A stretch of 51,788 bases of DNA. It comes from Affinirhizobium straminoryzae. Lineage in GTDB: Bacteria > Pseudomonadota > Alphaproteobacteria > Rhizobiales > Rhizobiaceae. Below, in pieces: positions 8,902 to 16,757 of the stretch (within the stretch, counting starts at the first letter, position 1; each line of letters starts with the position of its first letter). Below the pieces are notes generated by a model. That model was not told the origin of the DNA, searched no databases, and saw nothing but the letters and a program-made list of their open reading frames with translations. Made by a program: the position numbers and the translations under genes. The stretch is taken from the NCBI RefSeq assembly GCF_007004135.1, contig NZ_VJMG01000027.1, positions 1-51,788 of the forward strand. The letters are read 5' to 3'.

Positions 8902-9864
8902 ATGACTTCCCCCCGATTTGCCAGAGAATCACGCTGGGTTGTGCGCCATCGCATGGCGCTTGTTACTGCGGGTGTCATTCTTGCCTATGCAGCCTTTCTC
9001 GAGTGGAGCATCGGCTGGTCCGTGCTCGGTGCACGTTTCGCTGACATTGGCTTTCTGCCGCTCGCGATCGCCCTTGCGGCGCTGACGATGACCTATGTCA
9101 TCCGCTGCTGGCGCATTCACGACTATTTTCCGAACGAGACGCGCGGCCAGTTCGCACGGCTGCTCAGGGTCACGCTGGTGCACAACCTGCTCAACGTGAT
9201 GCTGCCCATGCGCACGGGCGAAACCAGTTTTCCGCTTCTGATGCGCACGGAATTCGGCATGCCGCTCGCCCGCGGCACGGCGGCGCTCCTGGTGATGCGG
9301 GCGCTGGACCTGCATGCGCTGCTCGCCGCCGCCGGCGTCGGGCTGGTGATGGAGCGGGGCTGGGCGGCGTGGGCCATTGTGCTGTGGCTGCTGTTTGTCG
9401 CGCTGCCCTTCCTCGCCTTTGCCGCAAAGGAGCCGGTGATGCGCCACCTTGCCGGCCGCGTTCCGGCAAAGCTCGCCCGACTGCTGGACGAGGTGATGCT
9501 TGGCCTGCCGGTAAACCATCCGGCATTTCTGCGTGCCTTTGCCGCGACGCTGATTAACTGGGGCATCAAGGTGGTGGTGCTGGCCTGGGCGCTGGCGGTG
9601 ATGGGGGTCTTCCCGGTTGCCGCGGCCTTTGGCGGTGCGCTGGGGGGCGAACTCTCCTCGGTGCTGCCCATTCACGCGCCCGGCGGTGTCGGCACCTATC
9701 CGGCCGGCATCGTGGCGGGCGCTGCGTCCTTCGGCGCCGATGTCTCGACGAATGCAATGGTAAAGCTGGCGGCGGCGGCGGTGAACGCCCACCTGCTGAT
9801 CCTGATGTCGGCCTTCACCGGCGCCGGTCTCTCGCTGTTCCTCTCGCCGAACCGGAAGCCGTAA
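8902..9864 (+). CDS. flippase-like integral membrane protein (UPF0104 / lysylphosphatidylglycerol synthase TM domain)
   Basis: This 320-aa protein has about 8 predicted membrane helices and the family pattern LLRVTLVHNLLNVMLPMRTGE and SSVLPIHAPGGVGTYPAG. The fold is that of the membrane half of MprF/LPG synthase and AglD-like proteins, with no soluble transferase domain. Such stand-alone proteins are often found with polyprenyl-glycosylation genes and may move lipid-linked substrates. It is divergent from the second GT39 gene, which suggests a shared envelope function. The ATG at 8902 sits 20 nt after an AGGAG, an unusually long spacing, and a hairpin precedes that AGGAG. Frames upstream are open but lack coding character. 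Confidence 0.75.
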   Translation: MTSPRFARESRWVVRHRMALVTAGVILAYAAFLEWSIGWSVLGARFADIGFLPLAIALAALTMTYVIRCWRIHDYFPNETRGQFARLLRVTLVHNLLNVMLPMRTGETSFPLLMRTEFGMPLARGTAALLVMRALDLHALLAAAGVGLVMERGWAAWAIVLWLLFVALPFLAFAAKEPVMRHLAGRVPAKLARLLDEVMLGLPVNHPAFLRAFAATLINWGIKVVVLAWALAVMGVFPVAAAFGGALGGELSSVLPIHAPGGVGTYPAGIVAGAASFGADVSTNAMVKLAAAAVNAHLLILMSAFTGAGLSLFLSPNRKP

Positions 9865-9886
9865 GGCTTCCGACCGGCCGGATGGC

Positions 9887-11386
9887 TCACTGGAACGCGG
9901 TTTCGTAGAAGCTGCGCAGCTTGCGCGAATGCAGCGTTTCCGTCGGCATGGCTGCCAGCTTCTGCACGGCGCGGATGCCGATCTTCAGATGCTGGCGCAC
10001 CTGCGTGCGATAGAATTCCGTCGCCATGCCCGGCAGCTTCAATTCGCCATGCAGCGGCTTGTCCGACACGCAGAGCAGGGTGCCGTAGGGCACGCGAAAG
10101 CGGAAACCGTTGGCGGCAATCGTCGCCGATTCCATGTCGAGCGCGATGGCGCGCGCCTGCGACAGCCGCTTGACCGGCCCGCGCTGGTCGCGCAGTTCCC
10201 AGTTGCGGTTGTCGATCGTGGCGACCGTGCCCGTGCGCATGATGCGCTTCAGCTCGAAACCCTCAAGACCGGTAATCTCTTCCACTGCATCTTCCAGCGC
10301 TTTCTGCACCTCGGCCAGCGCCGGGATCGGCACCCAGACCGGCAGGTCGTCATCCAGCACGTGATCTTCGCGCATATAGGCATGGGCGAGGACGTAATCG
10401 CCCAGCCGCTGGCTGTTGCGCAGGCCGGCGCAGTGGCCGACCATCAGCCAGGCATGCGGGCGCAGCACCGCGATGTGGTCCGTGATCGTCTTGGCGTTCG
10501 AGGGGCCGACGCCGATGTTGACGAGCGTGATGCCGGCATGGCCCTTCTTCTTCAGGTGATAGGCGGGCATCTGCGGCAGCCGTGCCACCTGTTCCGGCGA
10601 GCGTTCGGCACCGGCCGGCGTGATGATGTTGCCGGGCTCGACGAAGGCTGTATAGCCTTCCCCACCATTCGCCATCAGTTCGCGCGCCCAGGCGGCGAAC
10701 TCGTCGATGTAGAACTGGTAGTTGGTGAAGAGCACGAAGTTCTGGAAATGATCGGCGCTCGTTGCCGTGTAGTGGCTGAGCCGCGCCAGCGAGTAATCGA
10801 TGCGCTGGGCCGTGAAGGGGGCCAGCGGCGCCGGTTCGCCCGGCACCTGATCATATTCGCCATTGGCGATCAGGTCGTCTGTGATGTTGAGGTCCGGCGT
10901 GTCGAACAGATCACGCAACGGCATGTCCGACAGCACCGTCGAGGCGGAGGCTTCCACATGGGCACCTTCGCCGAAGGCAAAATGCAGCGGGATCGGCGTC
11001 GTCGATTCGGACACTATGACCGGAACCCGGTGATTGCGCATCAGAAGCCCGAGCTGTTCCTTGAGGTAATGTCTGAACAGGGTCGGGCGGGTGATGGTGG
11101 TCGTGTAGACGCCCGGCGCGGTGACATGGCCGTAGGAGAGGCGCGAATCGATATGGCCGAAGCTCGTGGTCTCGATGCTCACCTGCGGATAGCAGGCGCG
11201 GTAGCGTCCGCTGACCGCAGCCCCCTTCGCCAGGTCCTCGAACCGGCTGATCAGGAAGGCTGTGTTGCGTTCGTAAAGAGCAGTCAGCGCATCCACCGCC
11301 TTGACCGGATCGTCAAAACTCTGCGGTGCAAAGGGCTCAGGGCTGATGCAGGCGGAATGGGTGGGGGAATGGATTCGTTTGCTCAT
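9887..11386 (-). CDS. amn: AMP nucleosidase
   Basis: This enzyme hydrolyses AMP to adenine and ribose 5-phosphate and so helps to set the cytoplasmic adenylate pool. At 499 aa it is close to the length of E. coli Amn. An N-terminal Amn-specific region (about 1-170) precedes a nucleoside-phosphorylase-fold catalytic domain with NIGVGPSNAKTITDH, LMVGHCAGLR and ALDMESATIAANG; the last matches the substrate-binding acidic stretch of the family. The start ATG at 11386 is followed by SKRIHSP. It stands alone, with its 3' end facing the flippase-like gene 22 bp away. Confidence 0.93.
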   Translation of the reverse strand: MSKRIHSPTHSACISPEPFAPQSFDDPVKAVDALTALYERNTAFLISRFEDLAKGAAVSGRYRACYPQVSIETTSFGHIDSRLSYGHVTAPGVYTTTITRPTLFRHYLKEQLGLLMRNHRVPVIVSESTTPIPLHFAFGEGAHVEASASTVLSDMPLRDLFDTPDLNITDDLIANGEYDQVPGEPAPLAPFTAQRIDYSLARLSHYTATSADHFQNFVLFTNYQFYIDEFAAWARELMANGGEGYTAFVEPGNIITPAGAERSPEQVARLPQMPAYHLKKKGHAGITLVNIGVGPSNAKTITDHIAVLRPHAWLMVGHCAGLRNSQRLGDYVLAHAYMREDHVLDDDLPVWVPIPALAEVQKALEDAVEEITGLEGFELKRIMRTGTVATIDNRNWELRDQRGPVKRLSQARAIALDMESATIAANGFRFRVPYGTLLCVSDKPLHGELKLPGMATEFYRTQVRQHLKIGIRAVQKLAAMPTETLHSRKLRSFYETAFQ

Positions 11387-11478
11387 GGCGCATCATAATG
11401 CGCTCTTCTTAACAAGCCAATTACGGGCCTCGGCCTGCGGCAAAACTTTTCCGCCGGGGCCGTGTTCCCGAGCAATGC

Positions 11479-11619
11479 TCAGCGATAGCGCGGCAGCATT
11501 TCCAGGTGCACTGTCAGGTCTGTGTCCTTGTTGACCTCACGCGCCAAAAGGCCGAAGGCGCCGGCAAACAGCGCGATCAACAGGGTCATCAGGGCAAAGC
11601 GGCGGGCAAGATAAGGCAT
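11479..11619 (-). CDS. small single-pass membrane protein
   Basis: This is a 46-aa peptide starting MPYLARRFALMTLLI. One hydrophobic helix (about residues 10-27) follows two arginines and is followed by a charged tail, REVNKDTDLTVHLE, ending in RYR. A GAGGGG Shine-Dalgarno is 9 bp before the ATG at 11619; another ATG at 11625 is possible. No function is recognised. The good ribosome site and clean helix support a real gene. Confidence 0.6.
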   Translation of the reverse strand: MPYLARRFALMTLLIALFAGAFGLLAREVNKDTDLTVHLEMLPRYR

Positions 11620-11860
11620 GAACATGTCCCCCTCGAATTGCATGCAGAGTGAAGACACATGGCTTAACCGGCGCTGATCCCCCCATTCATCCGGCATTCA
11701 TCTGTCGTGGATGGTCCCGCAGCGCCCTGCCTGCCGCTGCCATCTTGTCAGCGATGCAAATGGGGCCGGACTGGCGCGCGGTATGCCCGCGTTTTCATGA
11801 GGCAGGGCGCGCCGTGTAGACCGTCTGTCCGCGCCCGCCCCATCGACATCCCACCAGAGG

Positions 11861-12202
11861 TTAGAGGCGGCTCCAGGTCTGACTCTTGCAGAAGATGCTC
11901 AGCACGCAGCCCTTCATCTTCAGCGAATTGCCGGTCACGGTGCCGGAGCCGCTATAGGTCTTGTCGTTTTCCGGATCGGTGATCTCGCCGTCATAGGTTC
12001 CGGCCTGGCCGCTCATCTTGCCAATCTGGCGCCCGGCATATTTTCCGGTCTTCAGCGTCACGCAGAAGGCGGGACCGCATTTGGCAATGGCTGCCGTCTC
12101 ACCGCTTGCGGTCTTCCAGTTGCCCTCGATGGGTTCCGCTGCCAGCGCAAATCCCGTCGAGCCTATCAGCAGTCCGGCAATCAGCACGATCCTGATCGTC
12201 AT
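11861..12202 (-). CDS. DUF2147 exported protein
   Basis: This 113-aa protein has a signal peptide (about residues 1-21, cut after FALA) and a short mature domain starting EPIEGNWKTASGETAAI. The W near its start, the paired cysteines in KCGPAFCVTL and the ending GCVLSIFCKSQTW are typical of DUF2147 proteins of alphaproteobacteria, which have a small lipocalin-like beta fold. The four mature cysteines could form disulfides in the periplasm. No biochemical role is known. A TTACG palindrome lies about 85 bp upstream. Confidence 0.78.
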   Translation of the reverse strand: MTIRIVLIAGLLIGSTGFALAAEPIEGNWKTASGETAAIAKCGPAFCVTLKTGKYAGRQIGKMSGQAGTYDGEITDPENDKTYSGSGTVTGNSLKMKGCVLSIFCKSQTWSRL

Positions 12203-12286
12203 TCCTTACTCCTCCATCCGAGCCGGCATCCGTCCTTGCCCTTTCCGCTCCCCCGGAACGGGTGGAATGCCCTGCCGGAATCTAGC

Positions 12287-12300
12287 TTACGCGCACGTAA
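12287..12300. promoter_or_regulatory. TTACG-N4-CGTAA palindrome
   Basis: The sequence TTACGCGCACGTAA has perfect 5-bp arms. It resembles operators of MerR- or TetR-type regulators in general shape. It lies about 85 bp upstream of the DUF2147 start. Confidence 0.35.
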
Positions 12301-12470
12301 AGGTAAACATGATTTGCATGCATCGGCTGCCATCCCGGAACGTCTTCCGCCGTCACCTTTTTTCGTCGCGGACCGGAATCGACATGCGAAACAGGGTGAA
12401 TGAAGGGTGAAGACACCATGGTGAACGAAAGCTGAAGGGATCGCGAAAATCCTTAATTTCCGGGCCCTCC

Positions 12471-12533
12471 CATGCTTAACGAAATATGCGGTTTACGACC
12501 CGTTTAGACTTTGTTTTCAGCAAATTAAGCATG
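12471..12533. repeat. 9-bp inverted repeat with 45-bp spacer
   Basis: CATGCTTAA at 12471-12479 and TTAAGCATG at 12525-12533 are exact reverse complements. The spacer is AT-rich, and the pair sits 180-240 bp before the Sel1-like gene. Confidence 0.45.
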
Positions 12534-12712
12534 CATTTTAGGCGAATTTTGAAGTCGCGGCGGCATAGTGGAGCCATCGAACGAGCAGGGAAAACCTGCC
12601 GGCCGGACGGCTCGCGAAACACCGCTTGAAGATGGTGCGGATCGCCCGGTGCCCCCCGAGGGCCGATGAAAACAGGGAATACCAAAACAGGCTCCGAACA
12701 GGGATCTTCTCG

Positions 12713-12979
12713 ATGGCACGCTTTGACATGAACAGTTCCGAAACGGCCGACATGGGCGGCAAGGCCCATGCAGAGGTCTTCTGCGACATGGGCCTGAAAT
12801 ATGCCACTGGCCGCGGCTGCCCGGTCGATCTGGTGGCGGCGCACACCTGGCTCAACATCGCCGCCATTCGTGGCTGCGATCGTGCGGCGGAACTGAGAGC
12901 CGATCTGTCGAAGTCGATGACCAAGATGCAACTGGCCGAAGCGCTGCGCGCCGCCCGTGAGTGGATGACCACCCACTGA
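12713..12979 (+). CDS. small Sel1-like repeat protein
   Basis: This 88-aa cytoplasmic protein carries one clear Sel1-type unit: GLKYATGRGCPVDLVAAHTWLNIAA (about residues 27-51) has the usual G-G-V-D-A-W-A spacing. A helical tail with KMQLAEALRAAREWM follows. Single-unit Sel1 proteins usually act as protein-binding adaptors. The ATG at 12713 follows GGGAT at a suitable distance; upstream in-frame ATGs give arginine-rich extensions that look non-coding. No partner is evident from the neighbours. A strong terminator follows. Confidence 0.7.
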   Translation: MARFDMNSSETADMGGKAHAEVFCDMGLKYATGRGCPVDLVAAHTWLNIAAIRGCDRAAELRADLSKSMTKMQLAEALRAAREWMTTH

Positions 12980-12998
12980 TCCGGCATCGCATGCATTG

Positions 12999-13039
12999 AA
13001 AAAAGCCGCGCCCGGTCTTCTGCCCGGCGCGGCTTTTTC
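12999..13039 (+). terminator. Rho-independent terminator
   Basis: AAAAAGCCGCGCC pairs with GGCGCGGCTTTTT around a short loop. It lies about 20 bp after the Sel1-like gene, and an A-run and a T-run on either side make it bidirectional. The aminotransferase on the minus strand ends nearby and can share it. Confidence 0.85.
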
Positions 13040-13065
13040 GCATCGTGATCGGCGATGTGCCGTGA

Positions 13066-14178
13066 TCAGGCGAGGCGTTTCAGAACCTGCGGCAGGGCTT
13101 CTTCCAGCAAAGCCATATCCTCCGGCCGACCGGCGCTGATGCGGATGCAGCGGTTGAGCGGCGCGACCCCCGGCATGCGGATGAACACGCCATGTTCCAT
13201 CAGCCCGTCGACGATGGCGCGGGCATAGGTTCCGTCCCGGCCGCAATCCACGGCGACGAAATTGGTGGCGGATGGCAGAGCCGCAAGGCCGTTTGCCGCG
13301 GCAATCGCGGCGATCTTCTCGCGCGACCGGCCGATCGCCGCAATGGCCTCGGCGAGGTAGGCCTGATCCTTGAGGGCTGCCAGCGCTGCCGCTACGCTCA
13401 CCCGCGCCATGCCGAAATGATGGCGGATCTTGTCGAAGGCTTTTGCATTGCCTTCTGCCGCAATGACATAGCCGACGCGGGCGCCGGCCAGGCCATAGGC
13501 CTTGGAAAAGGTGCGGGTCCGCATCACGTTCGGCAGATCGAGAAGGGCGTCGACCGGCGGCGTGGTGCGGGCTGGTGCCGTTTCGCAATAGGCCTCGTCC
13601 AGAATGAGCAGACAGCTGGCAGGCAGCGCCCGGGCAAAGGCGACGACGCTGTCGGCATCCCACCAGCTGCCCATCGGATTGTCCGGATTGGCGAAATAGA
13701 CGAGCGGCGCATTGTCCCGCCGCACGAGATCCAGCAAGCCGTCGAGATCCTCCCGGTCGTTGACGTAAGGCGTGGTGACAAGGCGCCCGCCATGGCCGAC
13801 CACATGGAAATTGAAGGTGGGATAGGCGCCGAGCGAGGTGACGACGGGCGTGCCCGGTTCAATGACCATGCGGGCGATGTGGCCGAGCAGCGAATCGATT
13901 CCCTCGCCGATCGCGAGATTCTCGGGCCGGCAGCCAAGATGGGCTGCGAGCGCCTGCTTCAGCTCGAAATTTTCGGGATCGGCATATTTCCAGGTGTCGG
14001 CCGCAGCGTCCGCGATGGCACGGATCACCGAGGGCGCAGGACCGAAGCCGCTTTCATTGGCGCCGATGCGCGCCTTCACGGCAAGGCCGCGATTGCGCTC
14101 GATGGCTTCCGGCCCGACAAAGGGCACGGTGGCGGGCAACTGGTCGAGAAGAGGGGTGAAACGGGAAAACATCGTCAT
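13066..14178 (-). CDS. HisC-like pyridoxal-phosphate aminotransferase
   Basis: This is a 370-aa class I/II aminotransferase most like histidinol-phosphate aminotransferases. It shows ANESGFGP near 40-47, NPDNPMG at 164-170, DEAY at 194-197, the PLP lysine K226 in TRTFSKAYGLAGARVGY, and the C-terminal RISAG arginine that binds a carboxylate or phosphate. It is not next to other histidine genes. Rhizobial genomes often have several HisC-like paralogues acting on aromatic or other amino acids, so the substrate is uncertain. The ATG at 14178 has GGACAAG upstream; ATG 14172 is an alternative. Confidence 0.85.
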   Translation of the reverse strand: MTMFSRFTPLLDQLPATVPFVGPEAIERNRGLAVKARIGANESGFGPAPSVIRAIADAAADTWKYADPENFELKQALAAHLGCRPENLAIGEGIDSLLGHIARMVIEPGTPVVTSLGAYPTFNFHVVGHGGRLVTTPYVNDREDLDGLLDLVRRDNAPLVYFANPDNPMGSWWDADSVVAFARALPASCLLILDEAYCETAPARTTPPVDALLDLPNVMRTRTFSKAYGLAGARVGYVIAAEGNAKAFDKIRHHFGMARVSVAAALAALKDQAYLAEAIAAIGRSREKIAAIAAANGLAALPSATNFVAVDCGRDGTYARAIVDGLMEHGVFIRMPGVAPLNRCIRISAGRPEDMALLEEALPQVLKRLA

Positions 14179-14282
14179 GCGGTCTTGTCCGGCGCAAAGA
14201 AAGTCCGCCTACCATAGGGGGCTTTGTCGACCGCGCAAGGCCGGTTGGGCGCCTTGCCGTTGGTGCCGGATGAACCGGTGAG

Positions 14283-14306
14283 CCGCCCGCATAAAAGGGC
14301 GGGCGG
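14283..14306. terminator. GC-rich hairpin between PilZ-like and aminotransferase genes
   Basis: CCGCCCGC (14283-14290) and GCGGGCGG (14299-14306) are exact complements around an A-rich loop. It lies just after the PilZ-like stop codon on the minus strand. There is no clear T-run, so it may stabilise RNA rather than end transcription. Confidence 0.4.
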
Positions 14307-14330
14307 TCCACCCTGCTGCACCGCTGCGCC

Positions 14331-14684
14331 TCAGTGGCTGGTTTCAAAACTCAGCCGGATGACGTGATGCAGGAAATCCGCGTCGATCAGCATATTGAAG
14401 CCGACGGTGACCTTTTCCTTCTGGCGGCGGATCAGCGTGCAGCCGATTTCGTCGCGCACGCCGAGGATTTCCAGGAAAAAGTGATTCGGGACCGGAAGGT
14501 GGGGGCTGACTTCCAGTTCCGCCCCGTAGAGCGACATGCGGCGAACCAGGCAACGCATCTGGTTCTTGGTGCTGAGATGGTGGCCGACGAAGATGATCTT
14601 GCCCGGCCGGTCGATCTCGAATTTTTCGAACACCTCATCATGAGGGATGTTGGCTTTCGTCTCTCTCACAATGTTCAAGGGCAT
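14331..14684 (-). CDS. PilZ-domain-like protein
   Basis: This 117-aa single-domain protein has CLVRRMSLYGAELEVS near residues 45-60, matching the xSxxG core of PilZ c-di-GMP receptors. The N-terminal RxxxR motif is not textbook (RRQ occurs later, near position 86), so nucleotide binding is uncertain. The ATG at 14684 has an excellent AGGAGGG Shine-Dalgarno. It is transcribed towards the HisC-like gene with 150 bp between. It could be a degenerate PilZ regulator. The family call is by pattern only. Confidence 0.6.
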   Translation of the reverse strand: MPLNIVRETKANIPHDEVFEKFEIDRPGKIIFVGHHLSTKNQMRCLVRRMSLYGAELEVSPHLPVPNHFFLEILGVRDEIGCTLIRRQKEKVTVGFNMLIDADFLHHVIRLSFETSH

Positions 14685-14920
14685 CGAACCCTCCTGTGGA
14701 TGCTACACCCTTATTCTGACCTTATAGATATGACGCTTCCTGAAGCCGGACGATAAAATGCAAGCGTTCACCGCGATTTTGTCGCATGTCGGGAGCGTGG
14801 CGGGGATGCTGTTGACCCGATCAGTCCGCGGCGTTACCCACGGACCGGAGAAGAGCGCCGTGGAAGCGCTCTGTTGCGGGCCTGATGGAAAGCCGCGGAC
14901 TGGACGAGGGAGTGGCAGGA

Positions 14921-16138
14921 GTGTCGGACAATATCGTGATCATTGGTGGCGGTCAGGCTGCCTTCGCGCTCTCGGCCAAGCTGCGGGCGCTGAAGGACGA
15001 GCGACCGATCACTCTGGTCAGCGCCGAAGCCGTGCCGCCCTATCAGCGGCCGCCACTCTCAAAGAAGTATCTGCTGGGCGAGATGGAGTTTTCCCGGCTG
15101 CTGCTGCGTCCCGAGGCCTGGTACCACGAAAACGGTGTTGATCTGCGGCTTGCCACCTTTGCCGAGGAGATCGACCGTGCGGCCTGCACTGTGCGCCTGC
15201 AGGACGGAACTCTTCTATCTTATGGCACGCTGGTGCTGGCGACCGGGGCCACGCCCCGCACCCTGCCGGCAGCGCTCGGCGGCGATCTCGCTGGCGTCCA
15301 CGTGATGCGCGACAAGCGCGATGCCGATCATCTCTCCGGCGCATTGCTGTCGGGGCGGCGTGTTCTCATCATCGGCGGCGGCTATATCGGCCTGGAAGCG
15401 GCGGCGGTCGCACGCCACCGGGGGCTCGAGGTCACCCTCATCGAGATGGTCGACCGCATCCTGAAGCGGGTGGCGGCGCCGGAAACGGCCGATATCCTGC
15501 GCGGGGTGCACGCAAGGCATGGGGTCACCATCCGCGAATCGACCGGTCTGGCCCGCCTGATCGGCCGCGACGGCCATGTCTGCGGTGCCGAGCTGTCCGA
15601 TGGCAGCATGCTTGATGTCGATCTCGTCATCGTCGGCATCGGCGTCACTGCCAATGACCAGCTGGCCAAGGCTGCCGGTCTTGATGTCGCGAATGGCGTG
15701 ATCGTGGATGCCTACGGTCGTACCTCCGATCCGGCGATCTATGCGGTCGGCGACTGCACGGAGCTGCCCTACGGGGAAGGGCGGGTGCGACTCGAATCGG
15801 TACAGAATGCGGTGGACCAGGCCGAATCGGCCGCGCTTGCGATTCGCGGCGAACCGGTTGCCTACGTGCCCAGGCCCTGGTTCTGGTCGGACCAGTATGA
15901 CGTGAAGCTGCAGATCGCCGGCCTCAATCAGGGCTATGACGAGACACTGGTGCGGCCGGGCGCCCGGGACGGCGCGGCCTCGGTCTGGTATTTCAGGGCC
16001 GGACGCTTCATCGCCGTCGATGCCGTCAACGATGCCAAGGCCTATGTGACCGGCAAGAAGCTGCTCGATCTCGGACGCACGCCGGAGCGGGCGATTCTGG
16101 CTGATCCCGCCGCCGACCTGAAGGTGCTTCTGGCCTGA
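14921..16138 (+). CDS. FAD/NAD(P)-dependent oxidoreductase, ferredoxin/rubredoxin reductase type
   Basis: This is a 405-aa two-dinucleotide-fold flavoprotein. The FAD-binding IIGGGQAAFAL is at the N-terminus, PPYQRPPLSKKYL follows, ATGATPR closes the first FAD half, IIGGGYIGLEAAAVARHRG binds NAD(P)H, and YAVGDC binds FAD again. The C-terminal reductase domain contains PWFWSDQYDVKLQIAG, diagnostic of ferredoxin reductases of oxygenase systems and of the AifM-like group. It would pass electrons from NAD(P)H to a ferredoxin or rubredoxin, but none is encoded nearby. A GTG at 14921, 9 bp after GAGGGA, is preferred; an ATG at 14885 adds 12 residues. Confidence 0.87.
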   Translation: MSDNIVIIGGGQAAFALSAKLRALKDERPITLVSAEAVPPYQRPPLSKKYLLGEMEFSRLLLRPEAWYHENGVDLRLATFAEEIDRAACTVRLQDGTLLSYGTLVLATGATPRTLPAALGGDLAGVHVMRDKRDADHLSGALLSGRRVLIIGGGYIGLEAAAVARHRGLEVTLIEMVDRILKRVAAPETADILRGVHARHGVTIRESTGLARLIGRDGHVCGAELSDGSMLDVDLVIVGIGVTANDQLAKAAGLDVANGVIVDAYGRTSDPAIYAVGDCTELPYGEGRVRLESVQNAVDQAESAALAIRGEPVAYVPRPWFWSDQYDVKLQIAGLNQGYDETLVRPGARDGAASVWYFRAGRFIAVDAVNDAKAYVTGKKLLDLGRTPERAILADPAADLKVLLA

Positions 16139-16150
16139 TATGCCGGGGGC

Positions 16151-16173
16151 AATGCCCGCGATGGCGGGCATTT
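16151..16173 (+). terminator. hairpin terminator after the oxidoreductase
   Basis: AATGCCCGC (16151-16159) pairs exactly with GCGGGCATT (16164-16172) around a GATG loop. It starts 13 bp after the stop codon and is followed by a short T-run. Confidence 0.6.
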
Positions 16174-16255
16174 CGGTTCTTTTCACGGAGAAATGCGGGA
16201 AAGCGTGCAAAATTCCTTGCAATCGTCGTCTGTCCGCAATAATCACCACCGCACC

Positions 16256-16346
16256 GGAGAGGTGGCCGAGTGGTCGAAGGCGCTCCCCTGCTAAGGGAGT
16301 ATACGTCAAAAGCGTATCGAGGGTTCGAATCCCTTCCTCTCCGCCA
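16256..16346 (+). tRNA. tRNA-Ser (anticodon GCU)
   Basis: This is a class II tRNA with acceptor stem GGAGAGG (16256-16262) paired to CCTCTCC (16336-16342), discriminator G and encoded CCA to 16346. The anticodon stem CTCCC/GGGAG frames the loop CTGCTAA, so the anticodon is GCT and reads AGC/AGU serine codons. A long variable arm (ATACGTCAAAAGCGTAT) and a T arm with GGGTTCGAATCCC are present. No integrase or attachment-like duplication of the 3' end was seen downstream. Confidence 0.96.
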
Positions 16347-16757
16347 CTCCCCAGAAATAATCTTAACGTTCATTAGTATTTCAGTGGATGCTGCGGAGTG
16401 TGCGCAAGTCACGATGGAATCGTTTCGGCGTCGCTATACTGATTCCGTTGCTGCGCCGACCTTTCCTGCATGGCGTGTAAGTTTCCCGTTCTCCCTGCAC
16501 TTCTTAACCAAAGGTAAAAATCCGGGAGGCCGGTCATTGCGTCTGTGCTGTTTGTGCAACAGGGGGGTGGGGAAGCGGGTGTATCGGAACGAAACCGATC
16601 CAGTTCACGATTGCATGAACGAAGCGCTCTAGTATGTTCACCATCAGAAGCGAGGCGGTGGATCGTCTGTCTTCTAAGAACCGACGGGGATGGGGCAGGG
16701 AATGCTGTCCTTCAGCCAAAAAACCCAGACCCTTACGAAACTTGACTGGAGGTCATT
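16347..16757. other. 411-bp intergenic region upstream of porin 1
   Basis: No gene is recognised between the tRNA and porin 1. It should contain the porin promoter and leader. Candidate -10-like TAGTAT occurs at 16631-16636, but no well-spaced -35 could be assigned with confidence. A G-run (CAGGGGGGTGGGG) lies at 16559-16571. Confidence 0.4.

Larger units (their letters stand above)
12203..12712. other. 510-bp intergenic region, AT-rich in its middle
   Basis: No convincing gene is seen here. The region holds the promoter area of the DUF2147 gene (minus) and of the Sel1-like gene (plus). It contains the TTACG palindrome at 12287-12300 and a 9-bp inverted repeat with a 45-bp spacer at 12471-12533, listed separately. 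Short GTGAA repeats occur around 12390-12430. Confidence 0.5.

Noticed and set aside
16256..16346. tRNA-Ser as an integration site for a mobile element
   Set aside because: No integrase gene and no repeated copy of the tRNA 3' end were seen; the downstream genes are ordinary porins.
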